64,000 bases of DNA. Source: Adonisia turfae CCMR0081 (GTDB lineage: Bacteria > Cyanobacteriota > Cyanobacteriia > Phormidesmidales > Phormidesmidaceae). Numbering within the stretch: position 1 is the first letter of the stretch; every line of letters starts with the position of its first letter. The stretch is taken from the NCBI RefSeq assembly GCF_011009555.1, contig NZ_QXHD01000004.1, positions 6,904,585 through 6,968,584 on the forward strand, read 5' to 3'. Under the pieces are notes generated by a model. It ran no database searches and was not told where the DNA came from. It was given only the letters and a program-made list of their open reading frames with translations. The position numbers and the translations under genes are program-made. Positions 1-9,462 of this stretch are shown in pieces.

Positions 1-766
1 CCCGCTGCTGACGGGCCGCCGCTTCATCCACCAGCGGCGAGTAAAAGCTGGGAGCAGGAGCCATGCCCGCAATCAGAGCAATTTCCGAAACCGTCAGCTC
101 TTCAACCGTCTTACCAAAATAAATCCAGGCAGCATCGGCCACGCCGTAGGCACCTGCCCCTAAATACACCAGATTTAGGTAGCGCTCTAGGATTTTCTCT
201 TTGCCTAATTCTTGCTCTAATTTATTGGCAAGTAAGGCTTCTCGAAACTTTCGCTGAAAGCTCCGGTCTTGGTCCAAAAATATGATCCGGGCGACCTGCT
301 GCGTAATTGTGCTGGCCCCTTCTAACAACTGCCGATTACGCAGGTTAGAGTTAATGGCCCGAGCAATACCCTTGTAGTCAATGCCATTGTGCTCGTAAAA
401 CCGACGATCTTCAGAGGCAATAAACCCCTGGACTAACGTATCTGGAATATCGTCAAACTCCAGATATTCCTGGGTCGCCGGACCAATTTTTTGAAGAACA
501 CTACCATCATCGGCCTTAATGGTGATGGTACCCGTACGCTCAAAGGTCAAAGCATCGGACACATTGGGCAAATTGGCATCGGCTTCTTGCCAAAATCGAT
601 AGCCACGGGCTGCTGGCCCAGCTATACCAGCTCCTGCCAACAGCGCCAGCCAAAACAAAACGCTCTTATAGAGAGGCTTAGGCCGTTTCTGTTTAACAAC
701 TTTAGTAGCACCTACAGAAGCTGTTTTAAACCGATCATTTTTGACTTTGCCAATCCAATTAGCCAC
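1..766 (-). CDS. Class A penicillin-binding protein (PBP1A-like), 5' part only
   Basis: About 255 N-terminal residues are visible; the gene runs off the left edge. The start is a GTG at 766, because an in-frame TAG lies only five codons upstream. A basic cytoplasmic tail is followed by one membrane anchor (about residues 33-52), then the GT51 glycosyltransferase domain with ASEDRRFYEHNG (putative catalytic Glu about 119), GASTITQQ (about 150-157) and a later KEKILERYLNLVYLG-type segment. Family knowledge: such enzymes polymerise lipid II outside the plasma membrane, and a C-terminal transpeptidase domain, here outside the window, cross-links the strands. It lies 150 bp downstream of chlG on the same strand. 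Which paralogue it is cannot be decided without the transpeptidase half. Confidence 0.88.
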   Translation of the reverse strand, partial: MANWIGKVKNDRFKTASVGATKVVKQKRPKPLYKSVLFWLALLAGAGIAGPAARGYRFWQEADANLPNVSDALTFERTGTITIKADDGSVLQKIGPATQEYLEFDDIPDTLVQGFIASEDRRFYEHNGIDYKGIARAINSNLRNRQLLEGASTITQQVARIIFLDQDRSFQRKFREALLANKLEQELGKEKILERYLNLVYLGAGAYGVADAAWIYFGKTVEELTVSEIALIAGMAPAPSFYSPLVDEAAARQQR

Positions 767-915
767 GTTAAAGAAACCCTACCTAACCCATTTTCAAAAA
801 TGGTTACCTTGTTAGCACCCGTTGGTTCGCTTTGCGATGAGAATTTGCACCTGAAACTAACAAAACCTGGTTGACATATCTTGACACACCTCCAAAAAGG
901 CTATCAGAATCTGAC

Positions 916-1932
916 CTAACTCACCAAATAATCAGTGTGGCCAAGCGCCAAACCCAAAATCAGCATACCAATTACTAAAAATGGCTGAGCACTTGCCTGA
1001 TATTTCACGTCATTAGCCAACGGATCCCGCAGAAAATACATGTCTTGAAAGGTTATTTGCGGAATAATCATCAAGATTAAAAGCACTGCATAGAGATTCT
1101 TGTGAATAGCGATCAGGTAAGTGGCCATGCCGGCTTGGAAAATATCGATCATTAGGACACAGATCCAAGCGGCAGCCCCCACACCAAACATCACTGGTAA
1201 AGACTTAAGGCCCAGAGCCTCGTCACCCTCAACACTCTTAAAGTCATTGACAACAGCAATCCCTAGACCAGCCATGCTGTAGAGCAATGTCAGCACAACG
1301 ACAGTGGGATTAAGCTGACCAAACAGAGCATGCCCCGCCCACCATGGCAAAGCAATGTAGCTAGCACCTAAGGCATAGTTACCAAGCCAACCATTCTGCT
1401 TGAGCTTAAGCGGTGGAGCAGAGTAGATGTATGACACAAATGAACCACCTATTGCCAGCGCTGTCAAAATCGGAAAATCATGACTTGCCCAACGGTCCAA
1501 ACCGTAGGCGACTGCTATTCCCCCCAGCAACAACACCCAAATTTGCAGCTGCACCTGCCCGAGGGCAATTGCCCCAGAGGGGATAGGACGATAAGGCTCG
1601 TTAATGGCATCTAGCTCTCGATCGTAATAATCATTGATGGTCTGGGTATACCCTGTCAGCAGAGGTCCTGCCATCAACATGCAGGCTAAGGATGCCAACA
1701 CATGGTCCACACTCCAGACAAAATGCCCTGATGAGGCCGCACCACAAAGGACGCCCCAAATCAGAGGAATCCAGGTGATTGGCTTCATTAACTGCAGACG
1801 AATTTTCCAAATAGACGTTTCACCATCGGCGGCACCTTTCATCCCCAATAGCTGACGAGCCTTGGAACCTTCTGATGCTGCCGATACCTGGTCATCGGCG
1901 CTGGACGTTACTGGAGAAGAATTGTCAGCCAT
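916..1932 (-). CDS. chlG: Chlorophyll a synthase ChlG
   Basis: 338 residues, a UbiA-superfamily membrane prenyltransferase that esterifies chlorophyllide a with a geranylgeranyl or phytyl chain at the thylakoid or plasma membrane. The first Asp-rich motif is NDYYDRELDAINEPYRP (residues 100-116), the Mg-diphosphate site; the second is NDFKSVEGD (229-237). The ChlG hallmark KPITWIPLIWGVLCG is at about 50-64, and about eight or nine hydrophobic helices follow. The hydrophilic N-terminal extension of about 40 residues is normal in cyanobacteria. The Get3/ArsA-like ATPase gene ends 48 bp upstream on the same strand, so the two may be co-transcribed. Length and motifs are complete. Confidence 0.96.
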   Translation of the reverse strand: MADNSSPVTSSADDQVSAASEGSKARQLLGMKGAADGETSIWKIRLQLMKPITWIPLIWGVLCGAASSGHFVWSVDHVLASLACMLMAGPLLTGYTQTINDYYDRELDAINEPYRPIPSGAIALGQVQLQIWVLLLGGIAVAYGLDRWASHDFPILTALAIGGSFVSYIYSAPPLKLKQNGWLGNYALGASYIALPWWAGHALFGQLNPTVVVLTLLYSMAGLGIAVVNDFKSVEGDEALGLKSLPVMFGVGAAAWICVLMIDIFQAGMATYLIAIHKNLYAVLLILMIIPQITFQDMYFLRDPLANDVKYQASAQPFLVIGMLILGLALGHTDYLVS

Positions 1933-1980
1933 AGCTTCGAAGGTATTAGCAGTGGTATTAACAAAGAAATGATCAAAACC

Positions 1981-3063
1981 TTACCCAAAGGTCAAGATGA
2001 GATAGCCAGATTGAAACTTAGCTCCAGTCACCGAACGACCGTTCAAAGACTTCGGCAGGCTTAAGTTCCGACGCTGGTCCCCAGCTTCAATGGTGACTTC
2101 TGGGCCATATTGAGTGAGCTGAATCTGTTTTTTATCAAAGCTTGGTAAAAACAGACGGACGGTATTACTAGATAAATCAATCTCTACAGGGGCTGGCACT
2201 GAAGGAGCCGCCATATAGTCTGGCAAAGAATTCATCAAAGGCTTCCAGTCGCTGGACTGAGGCAACGTATGGACCGGCAAAGGCTCAAAATCTTGACTAG
2301 TATCAGCACGATTCAGCAAGACTCCACCCACAGTCATTTCTATTTGCTGAGCGGCCCCCCAAAGGTAGCGAGCAGTTGCGATCGCAACCTGCTCACCGGT
2401 AGATACCAGATAAGCTCGCACTCGCATCGGGTCTTTAACGGCAGCAATGCCCTTAACTACCAGATTTGTACTTTCCGCCACTTGGGGCTGGTCAAATAAA
2501 TCACCAGACATACCACCGCTAAGCACTGCACCAGCAATGGGCTGCACAAAGGGCATTACTGATTTAGAGAATTGTGATTCCTGGAATACTTGCTTGAATC
2601 GTCGGAAGTACCAGTCTATGCCCGCTGGCATCCCCCACATTCGTAGACTCGCCTGATTTCCTGGACCATCATGGACGATGACATCATAGTCGCTGCTGGC
2701 ATCGTATTCCCGCAGCGCATTGAGGGTAAGCGCCTGGTCCATCCCTGGCAACAAACTCAGCTCTTGACCATATACGGCTTTGAAAAAGGGATCCCTTAGA
2801 TATTGGGCTTCAAGCTTTTTTAACTGCTCCCAATTTTGTCCCAGGAGCTGTGTAAATTGCAGCTGAACCACCGATAAAGTCGGAGACACTGGCTTAGGGG
2901 CAGCTGTAACAGCATGGCCTAAAAGCAGACCAAACCCTGGCCCAGCATCTTCAGTGACCAGCAACACACGCTGACCCTGGGTCGATAGTTTTTTGGCGGT
3001 TGCGATCGCAGATGTTGAGCGACCACTGCCTCCCTTGCCTAAAAACGTAAGAATTAGCGCCAT
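1981..3063 (-). CDS. Get3/ArsA-family ATPase with C-terminal HSP20-like domain
   Basis: 360 residues. The N-terminus carries the deviant P-loop LGKGGSGRST (residues 8-17), typical of the ArsA/Get3/MinD class: the signature Lys is in the first half (K10), but the usual second Lys is Arg15. An intact VIVHDGPGN Walker B-like segment is at about 127-135. The last roughly 75 residues are beta-rich and resemble the small-HSP-like domain attached to some ArsA ATPases. Family knowledge: eukaryotic Get3 delivers tail-anchored membrane proteins and ArsA drives arsenite efflux. No arsenic gene is nearby, and the gene sits directly upstream of chlG, so a membrane-protein or pigment-protein chaperone role is more likely than metal export; this is inference. 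Confidence 0.85.
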   Translation of the reverse strand: MALILTFLGKGGSGRSTSAIATAKKLSTQGQRVLLVTEDAGPGFGLLLGHAVTAAPKPVSPTLSVVQLQFTQLLGQNWEQLKKLEAQYLRDPFFKAVYGQELSLLPGMDQALTLNALREYDASSDYDVIVHDGPGNQASLRMWGMPAGIDWYFRRFKQVFQESQFSKSVMPFVQPIAGAVLSGGMSGDLFDQPQVAESTNLVVKGIAAVKDPMRVRAYLVSTGEQVAIATARYLWGAAQQIEMTVGGVLLNRADTSQDFEPLPVHTLPQSSDWKPLMNSLPDYMAAPSVPAPVEIDLSSNTVRLFLPSFDKKQIQLTQYGPEVTIEAGDQRRNLSLPKSLNGRSVTGAKFQSGYLILTFG

Positions 3064-3107
3064 CAGTGATAAATACAGAACTAGCGGATGATCTGAACAA
3101 CTCCAAT

Positions 3108-3135
3108 TAGGGGCACCTATTTCTAGGTGCCCCTA
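3108..3135. terminator. Perfect 12-bp hairpin between petP and the ATPase gene
   Basis: TAGGGGCACCTA (3108-3119), loop TTTC, TAGGTGCCCCTA (3124-3135): every base pairs. It lies 33 bp beyond the petP stop and 45 bp before the ATPase start on the same strand, so it can end or attenuate petP transcription. No T-run follows. The TAGGGGC arm resembles other palindromes in this window, so it may belong to a dispersed repeat family. Confidence 0.6.
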
Positions 3136-3168
3136 TGTAATAGTCAAACAGACATGCTCAACAACGGC

Positions 3169-3369
3169 TTAGGTCGTTTGCTTCAGTTCATCTTCAAAAA
3201 ACCAGCTAGAAAACTGATCTGAAAACTCAACGACAACGCCCACACCACTACCATCAACCATTTTGAACTGAGTAATCGTGCCCTCTTGCCCTAGACGCTT
3301 GGCAACGTTATCAGACACCCGATCTCGTACGCGTACAACTTTTACCTTTTGTCCGATATCCAAAGCCAT
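3169..3369 (-). CDS. petP: Cytochrome b6f complex subunit PetP
   Basis: 66 residues with no membrane segment. The sequence is a small SH3-like beta protein of the DUF2862/PetP family: basic KVKVVRVRDRVSD near residues 8-20, a GQEGTITQFK strand pair, then GVGVVVEFSD and SSWFFEDEL at the C-terminus. Family knowledge: PetP is a peripheral cytoplasmic-side subunit of cyanobacterial cytochrome b6f that affects the balance of linear and cyclic electron flow. The start is ATG at 3369 with a GGAG-type site just upstream. It is divergent from hisF, sharing a 164-bp promoter region, and is followed by a perfect hairpin. Confidence 0.87.
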   Translation of the reverse strand: MALDIGQKVKVVRVRDRVSDNVAKRLGQEGTITQFKMVDGSGVGVVVEFSDQFSSWFFEDELKQTT

Positions 3370-3533
3370 ACTCCAAGATTCTCCTCTCTGGGTAAGATTG
3401 ACAAATATTAAGAATTAAAACTAATCCTCAGTCTATCAGTGTCTTGCTCTTTGTAAGCTATCCTGAAGAACTGTTGCTGGAGCCATGCCAGCAAGCGCTC
3501 TATTTATTTTTTGTCTACTTTACGGAAGCACCT

Positions 3534-4295
3534 ATGCTGGCTAAGCGAATTTTGCCCTGTCTTGACGTCAAAGCGGGTCGCGTTGTGAAAGGCATTAATT
3601 TCGTAGAGCTGAAGGATGCAGGCGATCCAGTTGAGCTCGCTCAAGCCTATAACGCAGCAGGAGCCGACGAGCTAGTCTTTCTGGACATTACAGCCACCCA
3701 TGAAGATCGCAACATCATTTTTGATGTCGTCTATCGGACGGCAGAGCAGGTCTTTATTCCTCTGACCGTCGGGGGTGGCGTTAATTCGGTTGAAACCATC
3801 AAGGCCCTTTTACGAGCTGGAGCAGATAAGGTCAGCATCAACTCTGCCGCTGTTCGTAATCCTGACTTTATTCAAACAGCCAGCGATCGCTTTGGTAGTC
3901 AGTGCATTGTGGTTGCCATTGATGCCAAACGCCGCTCTGATAACTCAGGGTGGGATGTCTTTGTGCGGGGTGGTCGAGAAAATACTGGGCTAGATGCGAT
4001 CGCATGGGCTCAAGATGTTGTCGCCCGAGGTGCTGGTGAACTGCTGGTGACAAGTATGGATGCTGACGGCACTAAAGCCGGATACGACCTAGATCTGACC
4101 CGCACCATCGCTGAAGTAGTGAGCGTTCCAGTGATCGCATCAGGGGGGGCTGGAACCTGTGAACATATTCATGAAGCACTAACCAGCGGTCAAGCAGAAG
4201 CGGCCCTACTGGCATCCCTGCTACATTACGGTGAGCTTACAGTCGCAGAAATTAAAACTCATTTAGCAGAAAAAAACGTAACCATCAGGCCCTAA
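3534..4295 (+). CDS. hisF: Imidazole glycerol phosphate synthase cyclase subunit HisF
   Basis: 253 residues, the usual HisF length. I chose the ATG at 3534 ([12 protein letters not shown]) with a GGAAG site upstream; a longer reading frame from 3444 adds 30 residues with no family likeness. It is a (beta/alpha)8 barrel that closes the imidazole ring, using ammonia delivered by HisH, to give imidazole glycerol phosphate and AICAR. The catalytic aspartates fall at their canonical positions: D11 in PCLDVKAGR and D130 in VVAIDAKR. Phosphate-binding loops TVGGGV (about 78-83) and ASGGAG are present. No other his gene is adjacent, as is common in cyanobacteria. Confidence 0.96.
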   Translation: MLAKRILPCLDVKAGRVVKGINFVELKDAGDPVELAQAYNAAGADELVFLDITATHEDRNIIFDVVYRTAEQVFIPLTVGGGVNSVETIKALLRAGADKVSINSAAVRNPDFIQTASDRFGSQCIVVAIDAKRRSDNSGWDVFVRGGRENTGLDAIAWAQDVVARGAGELLVTSMDADGTKAGYDLDLTRTIAEVVSVPVIASGGAGTCEHIHEALTSGQAEAALLASLLHYGELTVAEIKTHLAEKNVTIRP

Positions 4296-4455
4296 GATCA
4301 GATTCGAGTCCTCAAAAACCTTATACATCAGATACTTCAACCAATTCTTTCGGACTTATAAAATATTGCCGTTAGACAAGGCGCTTTTATGATAACTCTG
4401 TTACAATATGTAAAAGATAATAGTAAATCTTTAAGGCCTACTTACTTCTTAATCG

Positions 4456-4752
4456 ATGACTCTTCTCATAATAGCCATCGTTACCGGTTTAGTTTTTTGG
4501 GCCCTACGTCTCATGGATAGGGCTTTAGTCAGCCAAGAGTTCTCTCTCATGCTGGCAGGTTTTTTGGTGGCTTCCGCTGCCGCCGCCATGGTCGGTGTTT
4601 ACTTTCTTATGAGCGATTACATGGTGTACATGCACCAGAGTGAGCTTTTATTGAAAGACCAATATCCGTCTGGTTTCCTAGTATTGGATGAACAGATATC
4701 GTCCTTAGATGCTGAGCTGTACTCACTTGATGTAGCAAGCTTACCTAAGTAG
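4456..4752 (+). CDS. Small two-helix membrane protein, unknown function
   Basis: 98 residues starting with ATG. Two hydrophobic stretches (about residues 2-18 and 30-53) are separated by a short charged loop, and a 45-residue hydrophilic tail follows, rich in Ser, Leu and acidic residues. I do not recognise the family. The reading frame is clean and fills the space between hisF and the convergent peptidoglycan-binding gene, with its stop 14 bp before that gene's stop, which supports a real gene. Location is probably the plasma or thylakoid membrane with the tail on one side. Nothing indicates an enzymatic role. Confidence 0.6.
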   Translation: MTLLIIAIVTGLVFWALRLMDRALVSQEFSLMLAGFLVASAAAAMVGVYFLMSDYMVYMHQSELLLKDQYPSGFLVLDEQISSLDAELYSLDVASLPK

Positions 4753-4766
4753 CAGACTTAATACTG

Positions 4767-5462
4767 TTACTTGAATAGTTCTGACCAGGTAGCTGGCCCA
4801 ACGACACCATCTACCTCTAAGCCGACTCGACGTTGAAACTCCTGTACTGCTTCCTCTGTGAGAAAACCAAACACACCATCAATAGGCCCTTGGTAAAGAT
4901 TGAGGTCAGCCAAACGGTTTTGTAAACGGCTAACATCAACTCCAGAATCATCTAGCTGCAAAATTGGCACATTGCCTGCCGTCGCAACGATGGTGTCTTC
5001 AGCCAATGAATCGTCGTTGCTATCATCATCTGACACGGTTGTTGTCTCGTCAGTTGCGTCTGCGGAAACCTGCGGTTCGATAGGCTCTGTCAAATTTTCT
5101 GGTGTGGGCAATAACCGACGCCATGTTAAAGGTCCGACCAATCCATCCGCAGTCAATCCCGCATCGACTTGAAATTGACGAACAGCTTCCAGGGTCATCT
5201 GTTCATAGGTACCATCTACAGCACCGGAATAGTAGCCCATCAGCGCTAACATCGCCTGCACTCTTTTGACGTCAGAACCTGTACTGCCCGGTCCTAAAAC
5301 CGAACCTGCTTGTTTGAGGGAAGCAGTTCCGGCAGCATTCAATTCATCGCTTTGCTCTGGGGATGAACCCTCTATTTCCGCCAATACAACTGTTGACATC
5401 AATCCCGCAACAGCTGCTGACAAACAAAGATTAGAGATCGTAAATAAACCCCAACGTTTCAT
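4767..5462 (-). CDS. Exported protein with two peptidoglycan-binding domains
   Basis: 231 residues. An N-terminal signal peptide (hydrophobic LSAAVAGLMSTVVLA, about 13-27) leads to two PG_binding_1 domains. The first, about 55-115, has the pattern GSDVKRVQAMLALMGYYSGAVDG and TLEAVRQFQ; the second, about 170-231, has VSRLQNRLADLNLYQG then EAVQEFQRR and GVVGPATW. The linker between them (about 118-165) is acidic, rich in Asp, Glu, Ser and Thr. There is no catalytic domain, so this is a wall-binding module protein of the periplasm, perhaps a scaffold. It is transcribed alone, convergent with the small membrane protein gene. Confidence 0.85.
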   Translation of the reverse strand: MKRWGLFTISNLCLSAAVAGLMSTVVLAEIEGSSPEQSDELNAAGTASLKQAGSVLGPGSTGSDVKRVQAMLALMGYYSGAVDGTYEQMTLEAVRQFQVDAGLTADGLVGPLTWRRLLPTPENLTEPIEPQVSADATDETTTVSDDDSNDDSLAEDTIVATAGNVPILQLDDSGVDVSRLQNRLADLNLYQGPIDGVFGFLTEEAVQEFQRRVGLEVDGVVGPATWSELFK

Positions 5463-5652
5463 GTGAAGAGCTCACCATAATGTGTGGCATGGGCATAGAC
5501 CAATCAAGTTTAACGCCCAGTCAAAGTTAAACAATACGATGGCACAGCATGCTGATTGCGTCCAGATAAATTGATATTTCTAGGTATTAGACATAAGCCC
5601 TGTAACGTTATTGGGTTCATTACAATCTGCTCAGTCTTACTCCAGAGAAACT

Positions 5653-6441
5653 ATGCCGACTATATCAATCGCCGCTAAATTTCACGGGAGTCTGATGGGA
5701 GCCTATCTAGGCCATAGCTATGGGGCTGGTTATCGAGGCCCGTGGCTGCCTCTCCATGAGAGCCCCCTATATCAATCATGGCTGCACGGTACACAGCAAA
5801 ACCTATTGCAGCCAACACCCACAGATGCTAATCCGCTCCTAGGGCTACCCTGGTTGTTACATCATCACGATAACAGCGATGCCCGTCATCGTTGGCTAGC
5901 GCAAATCATAGAGTCAGGCCATCACACCGAGGCTATAAGTGTGACTGAGACTATGGCAACTCTTGGCATATTGGGTGACTGCTTAGCATGGCTCATGCAC
6001 TACAATCCAGTCACTCAACACTCACCTCCATTGCTGAGTCAGCACCTCAGCCAACAGCTACCCGACTATCCAGCCAGTCTTATACCCCAAGCCCAGCACA
6101 TCATCGAGTGCTTAGATCCCCCGTCACCCACACTCAATCTTGAAGCGCTGGATCCTCAGCCCTCAGCGATCATGGTATTAGCCATCCAACAATCCCTAAG
6201 TTACCGAGAAAATTTGGCCTTAGCGATCGCACACCCAGACATCGTCACACCAATACCAGCAATGATTGGCTGTTTACTTGGCGCTTGGGGCGGTATGTCG
6301 GTTATTCCAACTAGGTGGATACTGACAATCCCCCCTGAGCAAAGGCATTCCCTTGAGCAAATTGCTAGCAAACTCTATCGCCATTGGGCTGGTATTGCTA
6401 ATATTTCAGCCAACTGCGAAGTATTCCCCCTAGATTTATAG
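5653..6441 (+). CDS. ADP-ribosylglycohydrolase-like protein, metal motifs lost
   Basis: 262 residues from the ATG at 5653 (MPTISIAAKFHG); a TTG at 5611 would add 14 residues. The protein is all-helical, with an N-terminal LMGAYLGHSYG and a C-terminal MIGCLLGAWGGMSVIPTRW that match the first and last helices of the ADP-ribosylglycohydrolase (ARH/DraG) fold. In active members the N-terminal helix reads GxxxGDALG and the C-terminal metal site D-T-D-x-x-A; here those positions read GHSYG and HPDIVTPIP, and no TDDT motif is present. It is therefore probably a catalytically dead or strongly diverged member. It stands alone between the peptidoglycan-binding gene and the HD membrane protein. Function unknown. 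Confidence 0.55.
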   Translation: MPTISIAAKFHGSLMGAYLGHSYGAGYRGPWLPLHESPLYQSWLHGTQQNLLQPTPTDANPLLGLPWLLHHHDNSDARHRWLAQIIESGHHTEAISVTETMATLGILGDCLAWLMHYNPVTQHSPPLLSQHLSQQLPDYPASLIPQAQHIIECLDPPSPTLNLEALDPQPSAIMVLAIQQSLSYRENLALAIAHPDIVTPIPAMIGCLLGAWGGMSVIPTRWILTIPPEQRHSLEQIASKLYRHWAGIANISANCEVFPLDL

Positions 6442-6901
6442 GCTCTGCCCCCTCTCTTAAAATAGAGCTAGCTATAATAGCTGCATGGGTATGCTAAGCA
6501 TCTTCCAACACAGTTGCCCATTAAAGCTGAGGATGAAAAGAGTGGTACGCTTAGGCGACTGCTTATTTAAAGTTAGTAACACTGACCGACTCAGATTGGC
6601 ACAGTGTTGTTTAGGGTGCATGTTCAGCACTGAATCGTAGGATTCAAATGCGTTCTTTTAGACAATGTATGGGTAATTATTAGCTCAACAGAATCTATAA
6701 GAATATGGCCAACGTTCTAGTTAATGAGCCCTAATAAACCAAAGCGTTGACTGTTGATTGTTTGAGACATCTAGGGTACTTCCAGGGGCAATTTATTGCC
6801 CTCCATCACCTTTATCAGGTGTCTAACGCTATTAGGCCACTAAATCAGCGGTGTTTCACACCTGTAGCTCATAATGGCAGCCTTGGTTGTTGAGGCCTTT
6901 C
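6442..6901. other. Long leader region upstream of the HD membrane protein
   Basis: 460 bp without a convincing gene. It contains a TATAAT at 6473-6478 embedded in the near-palindrome AGCTAGCTATAATAGCT, and a TTGACT at about 6746, but neither has a good partner box. I find no recognisable riboswitch. Confidence 0.4.
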
Positions 6902-9436
6902 ATGCAGTCGGTGACATTCATGGTCAAAGCAGTTTGGCAACGTTTGCGTACTTCGGTTGGCTGGTGCAAAACTCAGTTACCTCAAGTTTCGACGTCTTTG
7001 CGTCAAAGATCTAATACATCAATCCGTCAGTCTACCAAGTCAGGCAATGATTCGACGGGGCGTTACGTTATTTCCCGTCACAATCCCTTCAACCAAACTC
7101 AAATTGCCATTGTATTCACAGTGTTGCTGCTGACAGCCATACTGGGTCAGCGATTTTATAACCAACCGGCATTGACTGTAAGCACTATCGCTGCCGACAC
7201 CTTCATAGCGCCCTACAACGCGACTTTGCCAGACATGATCACCACTGAGGCCAACCGCCAAGCGGCCCGCAGTGGCTCTATTATTGTTTTGCAGGTTGAT
7301 CAAGCAAAGACAAAAGCGATTCTAGAAGAAGCCAACGGCATCTTGAGCCAGGGTAGTACGTTACGGCAGCAGGCTGGTGATATCCCTTATATTTCAACAG
7401 CTCAGTTATCAACTAGAACCCAGCAACATCTACGCCAAACCACGTCAGAGGAGTGGACGGAAATTTGGAGTTTGACTCAGATTTCCACACTGACAAGCAG
7501 TGTCTTACAACAGGGAACCAATGGCGCACTACAAGGACGTCTCAATAATTTAGAAACTAATCAGCATATTGCCCTCGACGAGCTATTACGCCTAAGAGAC
7601 CGCACCTCTCCCCAGTCCATGGCAGCTGTACGGAGTCAGGTGGATGCTAATCGACAACAGTTAGCAGCCACTAAACCCAAACTACAGAGTCTGACGACTC
7701 GTGATGGTGGTCAGCCATTAGACACCAGACTTTTTGATTTAAGTGAGCCCAGTTGGCAAGCTGTTCAAACCACCAGCCGCTTAGTCTTAAATCGAATGCT
7801 GACCCAAGGTATTCATGAAGGTACACCGATCGCACTATGGCAGCAGGCCATCGAGACTCAGCTCCAAGGGACCTTAGATTTGGCAGATTCCACTATTCTT
7901 AATCGCGATGAGCTGCTAGCCCAAGAAACCATCGCCAAGGAAATCACCGCCAAGATCATTAGCTCTGTTTTACGCCCTAATCTGATTGAGGATCAAGAAC
8001 AAACGCGTTTACGGGCTGAACAGGTGGAAAATGAGGTCCAAACAGTAACTGTATCTATTGAGCAGGGTGACGCGATTGTCGAAAAAGGAGAGGCCATCAC
8101 CCAAGGAGATTTTGTCTTGCTGGATCATTTTAATATGACCCAGCGACGCATTAACTGGTTAGGTTTTGCTGGCTTTGGTGGATTAGTGAGTGTCGGTGTT
8201 GGCTTATTGCTATGGATCGACCATTGGCAAGCAGGGGGGCTACGGCAGCGCGATCATCTATTGGTGCTGTGTCTCATTGTCAGCGTCGCTGTGTTAATGG
8301 CCCTGAGAATACCTGGCTTAGGGTTACCAGCTGTTGGCCTATTACTGGGTAGCTTTTATGGCTACATTTTGGGAGCAGTCACCATTGTCCTATTGGTGAT
8401 TCTATTACCAGTAGGGGGCTCAGTCGCCTTTTTATCTCTATTTTCAGCAGCCTGCGCAGCGTTGGTAGGGGCATGGATTGCACCACGGTTGCGATCGCGA
8501 GAAGAATTTGCCCTACTAGGTGGTGTGGTCGGTCTCACCCAAGGTGTCATTCACCTAGTCTTGACCCTCATGTTCAACAGTGTTGCCGCCTCCCTTTGGT
8601 ACACCGTCATTCGTGATTCAGCTCTGTTTGGGGTCTACGGTATCGCCTGGAGTATTGTTGCTCTGGGGGTAAGCCCCTATCTAGAGTCAGTATTTGATGT
8701 GGTCACCCCCATCCGTCTGGCTGAATTATCCAACCCCAATCGTCCTCTCCTCAAACGTCTAGCGGCGGATGCCCCTGGCACATTTCAACACACCATGTTT
8801 GTGGCTAATTTGGCAGAGGCTGCTGCCCGTGCCTTGGGTCACAATGTTGAGCTTGTCCGCGCAGGGACGCTTTATCACGACATTGGCAAGATGCATGATC
8901 CTTTAGGATTCATTGAAAACCAGATGGGAGGACCTAACAAACATGATTTGATCGACGATCCATGGGTCAGCGCTGACATTATCAAAAAGCACGTAACAAA
9001 AGGGTTAGTCATGGCTCGTAAACATCGACTCCCCAAGGCGATTCAGGCCTTTATTCCTGAGCATCAGGGAGCCATGCTGATCAGCTACTTCTACTATCAG
9101 GCCCAGGAAATTGCCAAGGAAAATCCTGAGATGGAGATCCGCGAAGAAGACTTTCGCTATGATGGCCCGATTCCCCAATCTCCTGAAACCGGCATTGTCA
9201 TGCTGGCAGATTCATGTGAAGCGGCATTGCGATCTCTCAACAAAGAAGCCTGCGCCGAAGAGGCCTATGCCATGGTGAACAAAATTCTTCGCGCTCGCTG
9301 GAAAGATAAACAGTTAATTGACTCTTGCCTCACCCGGAAAGACATGGACATCATCGCCAATGTATTTGTGCAAGTGTGGCAGCAGTTCAACCACAAACGC
9401 ATCGCCTATCCCAAAGGCGCACTAACCGCAAGGTAA
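6902..9436 (+). CDS. PgpH-type 7TM-HD membrane phosphodiesterase
   Basis: 844 residues from the ATG at 6902, preceded by TTGAGG at a 6-7 base spacing; a TTG at 6887 would add five residues. Order: a basic cytoplasmic N-terminus, one helix (about 65-85), a large extracytoplasmic domain (about 90-415, 7TMR-HDED type), a seven-helix membrane region (about 420-620), then a cytoplasmic HD domain. HD residues seen are HTMFVANLAEAA, the doublet YHDIGKMHDP (about 657-666), HVTKG and PEHQGA. Family knowledge: relatives such as Listeria PgpH hydrolyse cyclic di-AMP, and the second messenger controls potassium and osmotic balance in cyanobacteria. A KtrB-like potassium channel lies about 37 kb away in this window. 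Length and motifs are complete. Confidence 0.85.
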   Translation: MQSVTFMVKAVWQRLRTSVGWCKTQLPQVSTSLRQRSNTSIRQSTKSGNDSTGRYVISRHNPFNQTQIAIVFTVLLLTAILGQRFYNQPALTVSTIAADTFIAPYNATLPDMITTEANRQAARSGSIIVLQVDQAKTKAILEEANGILSQGSTLRQQAGDIPYISTAQLSTRTQQHLRQTTSEEWTEIWSLTQISTLTSSVLQQGTNGALQGRLNNLETNQHIALDELLRLRDRTSPQSMAAVRSQVDANRQQLAATKPKLQSLTTRDGGQPLDTRLFDLSEPSWQAVQTTSRLVLNRMLTQGIHEGTPIALWQQAIETQLQGTLDLADSTILNRDELLAQETIAKEITAKIISSVLRPNLIEDQEQTRLRAEQVENEVQTVTVSIEQGDAIVEKGEAITQGDFVLLDHFNMTQRRINWLGFAGFGGLVSVGVGLLLWIDHWQAGGLRQRDHLLVLCLIVSVAVLMALRIPGLGLPAVGLLLGSFYGYILGAVTIVLLVILLPVGGSVAFLSLFSAACAALVGAWIAPRLRSREEFALLGGVVGLTQGVIHLVLTLMFNSVAASLWYTVIRDSALFGVYGIAWSIVALGVSPYLESVFDVVTPIRLAELSNPNRPLLKRLAADAPGTFQHTMFVANLAEAAARALGHNVELVRAGTLYHDIGKMHDPLGFIENQMGGPNKHDLIDDPWVSADIIKKHVTKGLVMARKHRLPKAIQAFIPEHQGAMLISYFYYQAQEIAKENPEMEIREEDFRYDGPIPQSPETGIVMLADSCEAALRSLNKEACAEEAYAMVNKILRARWKDKQLIDSCLTRKDMDIIANVFVQVWQQFNHKRIAYPKGALTAR

Positions 9437-9462
9437 GGCTGGCTAGGAAATGGTATAAGCCC

